This document shows, piece by piece, positions 58,599 through 64,000 of a stretch of 64,000 bases of DNA. The first letter of the stretch is position 1; each line of letters opens with the position of its first letter. The notes under the pieces are model-generated. The model did no database searches and was not told the origin of the DNA. It saw only the letters and a list, made by a program, of their open reading frames with translations. The stretch spans positions 1 through 64,000 of the forward strand of contig CAYRVX010000021.1 of NCBI GenBank assembly GCA_964427875.1, given 5' to 3'. Position numbers and translations under genes: made by a program. This DNA comes from CAYRVX01 sp964427875. Its GTDB lineage: Bacteria; Planctomycetota; Phycisphaerae; SM23-33.

Positions 58599-60872
58599 AT
58601 GAACCGCGCGAACATGGCCGTCCGGGGCTGGCTGGTCGTGGTGGGGCTCATCACCTGCCCCCTGGCCGCACAGACCGACGAGGAGACCACCACGCGGCCG
58701 GCGACCAAGCACGCCGTGGATGTGGCCCAACAGCGGTGGACGAGGGTCCAGTTCACCGATCTCACCGCCAGAATGGTCAAATTGGCCGACCTCCTCGAGA
58801 AGGCCGAGCCGCAGACCGCCAAGGTCCTCAGAGAGGCCGTCAGCCAGGCCCAGAGGGCCTTCATCGCCGAAGACATGGAAAAGGTCGCCAAGTACCTCTC
58901 AGACGGCCTGGCCTCCGCGGCCGCAAGCACCGAAACCGAGGTCATCGAGGAACTCAGAAAGGTTCTCCAGACCCTGCGACACGGCATCCTCGACCTCGAC
59001 GAGCGGCTCGAACGCCTCAAGAGGTGGCAGGAGTTCCTCGGCAAGATCGACGAGCTGCTGGAAAAGCAGAAGCCGCTGGAGCGCCAGTCGAACCTGGCCG
59101 ACAAGGCCGGCGAGTTCGGCAAGAAGATGGACCAGCTCGCCGGGCAGCTCTCGGACATCGTCGCCGAGCAGAAGAAACTCCGGGCCCAGACGAGCAAGCT
59201 GCCTCAGCCGGAACCGGGCGTGCGGGAGCTGCTGGGCATCCGCAAGAAGATCCGCGAGATCATCGCGCGGCAGACGGCGCTTCAGGGCGCGACGAAGACC
59301 GCGCCCATCGACAAGCTGCCGATCACCGGGCAGCTCCAGAAGCAGCTCGCCGGCTCGACGGACGGCGTGGCCAAGCGGCTTTCCGCGGCGGCCGGCAACG
59401 CGAAGCTCGCCAAGGCACTCGGCGGCGGCGGGGCCGGCAAGAAGCTCGCCTCGGCGGCGGCCGGCGCCAAGGCCGCCGGCGGCGAGATGAAAAAGGCCGC
59501 CGACGCGCTGGGAAGGTCCGACCCCGCCAAGGCGGCCGATCCGCAAGAGCAGGCCCTCGTCGATCTCAAGAACGCCGCAAAGGCCATCGACGACGCCCTG
59601 GCCAAGGTGGCCGGACGCGGCGAGGCCCCCGGGCTCGCAAAAAGGCAGGATGAACTCTCCGGAAAGACAAGCGAACTGGCCCGGGCGATGGACGACCTGG
59701 CCAGAGAAGCCGGGATGAGCTCGCAGGGCAAGCCCGGCCCTTCCGGCAAGCCCGCCTCCGATGGAAAGTCGGGAAACCTGAACCGGGCGGCCGAGCACAT
59801 GAAAAACGCCGCCGGGGAGTTGGGCGACCGCGACCCCCCCAAGGCCGTGAAGCACCAGGATAAGGCCCTGGAGGAGCTGGAGGCCAAGGAGTACGAGATC
59901 GCCCGGTTGAAGCGGCGGATGATGGAAAAGGCCCGCCAGCCGATGGACAAGCAGGCCCAGGAACAGTCGCAGTTGGCCGAGAGGACCGACAAGCTCGACA
60001 AGCAGATGAAGGCCGAGGAGGACACGCCGGGGAACAAGCCGGTCGGCTCGGCCGCCAAGTCCATGGGCGGGGCGTCGAAGAAGCTCTCGCAGGGCCAGGC
60101 CGGCGGGGCAAACGTTGGCCAGAAGAAGGCCATCGACGAGCTGGAGAGGGCCCGTCAGGAGCTGGCCGAGGCGGTCCAGGAGGAGCAGGAGATCGCCCAG
60201 GCCGAGCAACTGGCCAAGATCGACCAGATGCTCCAGAAGATTCTCGATCGGCAGGTGAAGATCTCCACGGAGACCAAGGTGGTCTACGGCAAGCGAGCCA
60301 AGGCCGACCCGCCCTACGCGCGAAGCGAGCAGATCAGGCTCAACGAGATGTCCAACGGTGAGGGGCGCCTCGCGGAAGAGACCAAGAAGGTCCGCGACAT
60401 GCTCGTGAAGGAAGGCAACAGCGTCGTCTTCCCCGAGGTGCTCAAGGAGGTCCGGGGTGATCTCCAGGACGTGCAGAAACTCCTCGACGCCCGCGACGCC
60501 GGGCCGTTTACGCAGGGCGTGCAGAAGGAAATCGAGCGCAGCCTCCAGGACATGATCGACTCGATCCGCAAGGAGCTCGCCGATCGCCGCAGGAAGACCG
60601 GCGGGGGCGGAGGAGGCGGCGGAGGCGGAGGCGGCAAACAGCCCCTCGTTCCGCCCATCGCGGAGTGGAAGATGATCCGCATGCTCCAGTTGGCCGTCAA
60701 CCGCCGGACGAGAGACCTGAACAAGCAGGTGGTCGACAAGAAGCTGGCCGACGAGAAGGCCACTATGGAACACAAGAAACTCGCTCGCCGGCAGGAGGCC
60801 GTTCGGAACATGGTCGGTAAGCTCAACAAGAAGATGGCCCGCCGGCGCCCGGCCCCCGGGGGCGGGATGTGA
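58599..60872 (+). CDS. Secreted coiled-coil protein of the Bat-type operon
   Basis: 757 residues from ATG 58599, with AAGGAG upstream. A signal peptide ends near CPLAAQTDE. The rest is charged, Lys/Glu/Ala-rich and predicted almost wholly helical, with heptad-like stretches (LDERLERLKRWQEFLGKIDE; ERARQELAEAVQEEQEIAQA). Two related segments, LGRSDPAKAADPQEQALVDL and LGDRDPPKAVKHQDKALEEL, are internal repeats of a motif common in planctomycete coiled-coil proteins. A run of 12 Gly near residue 675 (encoded at about 60600-60636) separates the last helical domain. It presumably forms filaments or scaffolds in the periplasm with the DUF4175-like partner. The C-terminus is strongly basic (MARRRPAPGGGM). 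Confidence 0.85.
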   Translation: MNRANMAVRGWLVVVGLITCPLAAQTDEETTTRPATKHAVDVAQQRWTRVQFTDLTARMVKLADLLEKAEPQTAKVLREAVSQAQRAFIAEDMEKVAKYLSDGLASAAASTETEVIEELRKVLQTLRHGILDLDERLERLKRWQEFLGKIDELLEKQKPLERQSNLADKAGEFGKKMDQLAGQLSDIVAEQKKLRAQTSKLPQPEPGVRELLGIRKKIREIIARQTALQGATKTAPIDKLPITGQLQKQLAGSTDGVAKRLSAAAGNAKLAKALGGGGAGKKLASAAAGAKAAGGEMKKAADALGRSDPAKAADPQEQALVDLKNAAKAIDDALAKVAGRGEAPGLAKRQDELSGKTSELARAMDDLAREAGMSSQGKPGPSGKPASDGKSGNLNRAAEHMKNAAGELGDRDPPKAVKHQDKALEELEAKEYEIARLKRRMMEKARQPMDKQAQEQSQLAERTDKLDKQMKAEEDTPGNKPVGSAAKSMGGASKKLSQGQAGGANVGQKKAIDELERARQELAEAVQEEQEIAQAEQLAKIDQMLQKILDRQVKISTETKVVYGKRAKADPPYARSEQIRLNEMSNGEGRLAEETKKVRDMLVKEGNSVVFPEVLKEVRGDLQDVQKLLDARDAGPFTQGVQKEIERSLQDMIDSIRKELADRRRKTGGGGGGGGGGGGKQPLVPPIAEWKMIRMLQLAVNRRTRDLNKQVVDKKLADEKATMEHKKLARRQEAVRNMVGKLNKKMARRRPAPGGGM

Positions 60873-60929
60873 GCGAAGGGAGAGCATCGCGCCGGGATTG
60901 CCGAACGCGCATGCATGATGCCAATCTGG

Positions 60930-60935
60930 TATAAT
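60930..60935 (+). promoter_or_regulatory. TATAAT box upstream of the TPR gene
   Basis: A perfect TATAAT in the 87-base gap after the coiled-coil gene, 25 bases before the ATG at 60960, with CAGGAG as ribosome site between. No consensus -35 at 16-18 bases. It may be an internal operon promoter. Confidence 0.45.
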
Positions 60936-60959
60936 GAACATCCTCTCAGGAGCCCGACG

Positions 60960-62231
60960 ATGAAAACCAGGCGACTGATCCTTCACGTGTTACTGCCGGC
61001 TGCCGTTGCCTTCGCCCTCGCGCCGACCCGGGCGGCCCGCGCCGATCAGGACGACCCCAACGTCGGCCTCGGCCGGCCGGGAGCACTCGAAGGCGGCTCG
61101 GACCAGGACCGCGCCGCCGAGGAGGCGACCGACGATCTGGAGAAGCTCCTGGAGGGGCTTAGCCCCGAAGCCATCGAGGAGCTGATCAAGACGGCCGTGC
61201 AGTCGCGCCTGAAGGTCGAGCGACAGCAGGCGGCCGAGGAGATGAAGGAAGACCTCCTGCTGGACCCGGAGGACATCGACGAGGCCGTCAAGATCCTCAA
61301 CGACAAGCCGAAGAACACTCAGAAGGACAACATCGACCGGATCCTGCGGGCCTTCGCCAAGGTGGACCCGCGGTTCGGCAAGGCCTGCGAGCTTCTTGCG
61401 GCGAAGAAGTACGCCGAGGCTCAAAAGGCCATCGAGAAGGACCTCAACGTCCAGGAGGCGACCTACCGCAACGCCGGGCGCTACACGCTGTACGCCCGCG
61501 CGCTCGCCGCCCAGGGCAAGGGCTACGACGCCGTCGACGCCTACCAGAAGATCCTCGTGGGCATGGCGGATCGGATCAGCTTCGCCGCCGCAGCCGCCCT
61601 GGACTCCGCACGCATATACGAAGAGCTCGATCGGTTCACCTACGCGGCGCAGATGTACAGCTATGCCGTGACGAACTACGGCCTGACGCTGGACGACGAG
61701 GCGCTGAAGCTGATCGACGGCAAGGTCAAGGAGTACTCGCAGTTCGGCGAGGATCCGCTCGGCTGGGCCGGCAACATGATGGGCGACGTCAAGGAGCGGC
61801 TGGACGAGTCCGACAGCGGCAAGGAAACCCAGGCCAAGGAGGACAAGATCGTCGCGGTCATCACGGACCTGATCAAGACGGCCGAGGAGAAGCAGCGGTG
61901 CGGCCAGTGCTCCGGCCAGCAGCAGCGGCAGAGGGGCAAGAAGCCCGGCCAGGGCCAGGCCCAGGCCGTCGGCGGGCGGAAAGGCCCCCCCAAGGGCGTC
62001 AACCAGCCGTCGAACCCCGCGCAGGTCAGCGCCCTGGTGCCCGGCGCGGTGGCCCGCCCCACGAAACGCAGCGAGATCCGCAATACCTCCGAGATCGGCG
62101 ACTGGGCCCACCTGCCCCCGCGCGAGCGGCAGAAGCTCCAGCAGCTCCGCAGAAAGGTGATGTCCGAACGCTACCGAGACATCATCAGCAAGTATCGCAC
62201 GAGGATCTCGCAGCGGCGGCCCAACGAATAG
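60960..62231 (+). CDS. Secreted TPR-like protein of the Bat-type operon
   Basis: 423 residues from ATG 60960 (CAGGAGCCCGACG upstream). A signal peptide (RLILHVLLPAAVAFALAPTR to AARADQ) precedes acidic helices. TPR-like repeats lie at about residues 140-260 (ACELLAAKKYAEAQKAIEKD; ARALAAQGKGYDAVDAYQKI). A Gln/Gly/Lys-rich linker with two Cys (QRCGQCSGQQ) follows. The C-terminus DWAHLPPRERQKLQQLRRKV then YRDIISKYRTRIS is a motif I associate with secreted coiled-coil or TPR proteins at the ends of these operons: W-x-x-LPPR, then Y-R-x-I-I-x-x-Y. Likely a periplasmic protein-interaction module. Function unproven. Confidence 0.85.
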   Translation: MKTRRLILHVLLPAAVAFALAPTRAARADQDDPNVGLGRPGALEGGSDQDRAAEEATDDLEKLLEGLSPEAIEELIKTAVQSRLKVERQQAAEEMKEDLLLDPEDIDEAVKILNDKPKNTQKDNIDRILRAFAKVDPRFGKACELLAAKKYAEAQKAIEKDLNVQEATYRNAGRYTLYARALAAQGKGYDAVDAYQKILVGMADRISFAAAAALDSARIYEELDRFTYAAQMYSYAVTNYGLTLDDEALKLIDGKVKEYSQFGEDPLGWAGNMMGDVKERLDESDSGKETQAKEDKIVAVITDLIKTAEEKQRCGQCSGQQQRQRGKKPGQGQAQAVGGRKGPPKGVNQPSNPAQVSALVPGAVARPTKRSEIRNTSEIGDWAHLPPRERQKLQQLRRKVMSERYRDIISKYRTRISQRRPNE

Positions 62232-62244
62232 GGGGACCGGCGCC

Positions 62245-63435
62245 TTGAGGAACGTCCTTGTCGGCAGCGCGATTCTTCTGGCCGGCGCCGCGGCCGGCGC
62301 CGGCGGCCGCGTCGAGACCATCGACGCACGCATCCTCGAAGGCCAGGTCCTCAGCATCTCCGCCGAGCAGGTCGTCGTGAAGACCGGCAAGGGCAAACAG
62401 GCCCCCCCGCTCGCGGAGGTGCTCGAGATCACCTTCGCCGACGCAGCCGACGCAATGAGCACCGTCGCCCAGCGCGCCGTGACTACTTCCCTCGGCGACC
62501 TCCTCGCCGTCAGGGACCTCGCCTTTGACGGAAAGAGCCTGCAAGTAACCGGCTCCCTCCTTGGCCGCGCAGAACTGCCCATGGAAGTCGTCAGAGTGCT
62601 CCACCTGCCCGCAACCGGGCAGAGCCCTCGGGACATGGCGGACCGCCTCCGCGAGATGAAGCTCCCGGCCGCCTCCGGCGACCGGATGATCGTCTCCAGA
62701 AAGCCCAAGCAGCCGCTCGCCGTCGACGGGGTCCTCGAAGCCGTCGGGCCCGACAAGATCACGTTCCGGTGGAAGGGCAGCTCGCGGACCATCCCGCGGG
62801 ACAGCGTTCCCATGATTAGCCTGGCCGCAGTGAGCACGGAGAGGCCCGAGCGGAGGGGCGTTCTTCTCGGCCGGGACGGCTCCCGGCTCGGCTTTAGCGC
62901 CCTGACGCTCCAGGGCAAGTTGATTAGCCTCGACTCCGCCGGCGTCGGGAAACACCAGATCCCGCTGGATCGCGTCGCCGCCATTCGCTTCGCGTCGAGC
63001 AGCGTGGTGAAGCTGGCGGACCTGAAGCCCGATGCCGTGAAGGAGCATGGCTACTTCGATACGACGTTCCACTACCGGGTGAACCGGTCCGTGGCGGGCC
63101 GGCCCCTGCGCCTGGGCGGGCGGACTTACCGCACCGGGCTCGGGCTGCACAGCTTCTGCGAACTGACCTACCGGCTCGACGGGCGATACTCCACCTTCGT
63201 GGCCACGGCCGGCATCGACGACGCCGTCCGCCCCAACGGCGACGCCGCGCTGAGCTTCCTCGGCGACGGCAAGCCGCTCGCCAAGCCCTTCCGGCTGACC
63301 GGCGGCGACCCGCCTCAGGCGGTGCGCATCGACCTCACGGGCGTCAAGACGTTCGTCATCCGCGTGGAGTTCGGCCACGACGCGCTGGGGCTCTCGGACC
63401 ACGTGGACCTCGCGGGGGCGAGGCTGATCAAGTAG
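62245..63435 (+). CDS. Secreted NPCBM-domain protein
   Basis: 396 residues, starting at TTG 62245 with a Gly-rich ribosome site (AGGGGGA) and 13 bases after the TPR gene. A short signal (NVLVGSAILLAGAAAGAGG) precedes a beta-rich N-terminal part with two similar modules (ILEGQVLSISAEQVVVKTGK; VLEAVGPDKITFRWKGSSRT), like small SH3-type barrels. The C-terminal 140 residues form an NPCBM (novel putative carbohydrate-binding module) domain: LRLGGRTYRTGLGLHSFCEL, then a central FVATAGIDDAV and a final VEFGHDALGLSDHVDLAGAR. NPCBM domains bind glycans at the C-terminus of glycosidases and peptidoglycan-associated proteins. It closes the operon and could tie the Bat-type complex to the wall or to surface sugar. 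Confidence 0.88.
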   Translation: MRNVLVGSAILLAGAAAGAGGRVETIDARILEGQVLSISAEQVVVKTGKGKQAPPLAEVLEITFADAADAMSTVAQRAVTTSLGDLLAVRDLAFDGKSLQVTGSLLGRAELPMEVVRVLHLPATGQSPRDMADRLREMKLPAASGDRMIVSRKPKQPLAVDGVLEAVGPDKITFRWKGSSRTIPRDSVPMISLAAVSTERPERRGVLLGRDGSRLGFSALTLQGKLISLDSAGVGKHQIPLDRVAAIRFASSSVVKLADLKPDAVKEHGYFDTTFHYRVNRSVAGRPLRLGGRTYRTGLGLHSFCELTYRLDGRYSTFVATAGIDDAVRPNGDAALSFLGDGKPLAKPFRLTGGDPPQAVRIDLTGVKTFVIRVEFGHDALGLSDHVDLAGARLIK

Positions 63436-63492
63436 GGCGGGAAGACTCGGCGGGCCTCTCCACGGGGCGGCCGGGGCCCTCGCGCGGGGCCT

Positions 63493-64000
63493 TCACCTTG
63501 GCCGATGCGACGCCCGCTCGCGCCGGTCGGGGAGCTTGCCAATGGGGCCGATCTTGAGCACGGGCTCTGCCTCGATCTCGCCGGCACCCAGGAGGCGCAC
63601 CAGCCGCTCCAGCGAAGCCGCGGTCTGCTTCTGCTGCCGCTCGGAAAGCCGCCTCAATGCCCTTTGGAGGGAGTACTGCAACGGGTACGGCGCTTCGTCC
63701 ACAAGCGCCCGGCCGGCATCGGTGGCATTGACGTAGACGAGTCGGCGGTCCCTCGCGTCGCGGTGGCGCTCCACGAGCCCCTTGCCCTCGAGCCGATCCA
63801 GGATACCTACCATCGTGCTGGCGCTCAGATGAACATGCCGGGCGATCCCCGTGGCGGTGAGGGGCCCTTTCTCCGCGATCGTGATCAGGGAGACCAGTTG
63901 AGGCCCGGTTATTCTGTGCTCGGTGGCCAGTTTCCGCGAGTCCATGTCAATGCGCCGGATGATCTGCCTGACCGCGTAAAGGATCCGAAGATCGTATCGG
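63493..64000 (-). CDS. MarR-family transcriptional regulator (5' end beyond right edge)
   Basis: The frame stays open to the window end and the codons upstream of the first in-frame ATG (63943-63945) still read as family sequence, RYDLRILYAVRQIIRRIDMD, so the true start lies outside. About 168 residues are visible. LTATGIARHVHLSASTMVGI is the recognition part of the winged helix-turn-helix; DRLEGKGLVERHRDARDRRL then VYVNATDAGRAL is the wing with the conserved D-x-R-D-x-R. The C-terminal helix is long, as in dimeric MarR proteins. The C-terminus (EAEPVLKIGPIGKLPD) is not family-typical. It converges with the Bat-type operon, which ends 57 bases away. Ligand and target are unknown. Confidence 0.93.
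   Translation of the reverse strand, partial: RYDLRILYAVRQIIRRIDMDSRKLATEHRITGPQLVSLITIAEKGPLTATGIARHVHLSASTMVGILDRLEGKGLVERHRDARDRRLVYVNATDAGRALVDEAPYPLQYSLQRALRRLSERQQKQTAASLERLVRLLGAGEIEAEPVLKIGPIGKLPDRRERASHRPR

Noticed and set aside
63493..63945. Complete 150-residue MarR gene starting at the ATG 63943-63945
   Set aside because: Codons upstream of that ATG continue the MarR first helix to the window edge, so the ATG is internal and the gene is cut by the edge.

Overview
The window is a strongly GC-rich, gene-dense bacterial chromosome segment. It carries about 40 protein genes on both strands, and I saw no rRNA, tRNA, CRISPR array, prophage or plasmid function. The gene content points to Planctomycetota, probably a Phycisphaerae-like or uncultured relative. 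The pointers are secreted FGly-type sulfatases with twin-arginine signals, DUF5060/DUF4038 glycosidase-like proteins, a PmoA-like DUF6807 protein, many Gfo/Idh/MocA and sugar-isomerase-like proteins, a formylglycine-enzyme-fold/PQQ-propeller giant, a CxxCH/TolB/HEAT giant, and a long MoxR-DUF58-BatA-type operon. The lineage is inferred from content only; no marker tree was possible.

Layout. 1-2.0 kb (minus strand): a left-handed beta-helix nucleotidyltransferase-like protein, an acyl carrier protein and the start of an HMGL-like/2-isopropylmalate-synthase-like enzyme that runs off the left edge. 2.1-5.6 kb: an amidohydrolase, a sodium:alanine-type symporter and an unrecognised orphan. 5.6-15.1 kb (minus): a DUF5060 glycosidase-like protein, a TIM-barrel/Gfo-Idh-MocA fusion, a 13-Asp-box secreted propeller, a type II pseudopilin, ribosomal protein L21 and an M20 peptidase. 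15.2-25.1 kb: a small PLD-family protein, two sulfatases, a PPC-domain protein, a DUF4038 glycosidase-like protein, a Tat-exported protein of unknown function, a DUF6807 protein and an oxidoreductase. Three copies of a hairpin repeat lie between the genes of this part. This looks like a polysaccharide (sulfated glycan) utilisation region. 25.2-38.4 kb (minus): two very large secreted mosaic proteins, a zinc-ribbon protein, a lipoprotein, a second amidohydrolase, a TIGR01777-type epimerase and a URO-D-family protein.

38.6-42.6 kb (plus): nadC and birA, tightly coupled to a polytopic membrane protein. 42.8-63.4 kb (plus): one long co-directional block. It begins with a 1,554-residue PQQ/TPR secreted protein and an alpha-toroid (prenyltransferase-like) protein. 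It continues with MoxR ATPase, DUF58, BatA-like VWA, VWA/GATase-like, DUF4175-like, coiled-coil, TPR and NPCBM proteins. This resembles the envelope-associated aerotolerance (Bat)-type operons common in planctomycetes; its physiological role is not established. A small GxxExxY (PD-(D/E)xK-like) gene, bounded by 25-bp imperfect inverted repeats, sits inside it between DUF58 and BatA. A MarR-family regulator on the minus strand runs off the right edge.

The most unusual items are the inverted-repeat-bounded GxxExxY cassette, the hairpin repeat family between the glycan genes, the two giant mosaic proteins, and the TIM-barrel/oxidoreductase fusion. Several clear sigma70-like promoters are visible (L21, the symporter, the M20 peptidase, an amidohydrolase). 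Long antisense open frames over the GC-rich genes were treated as shadows.
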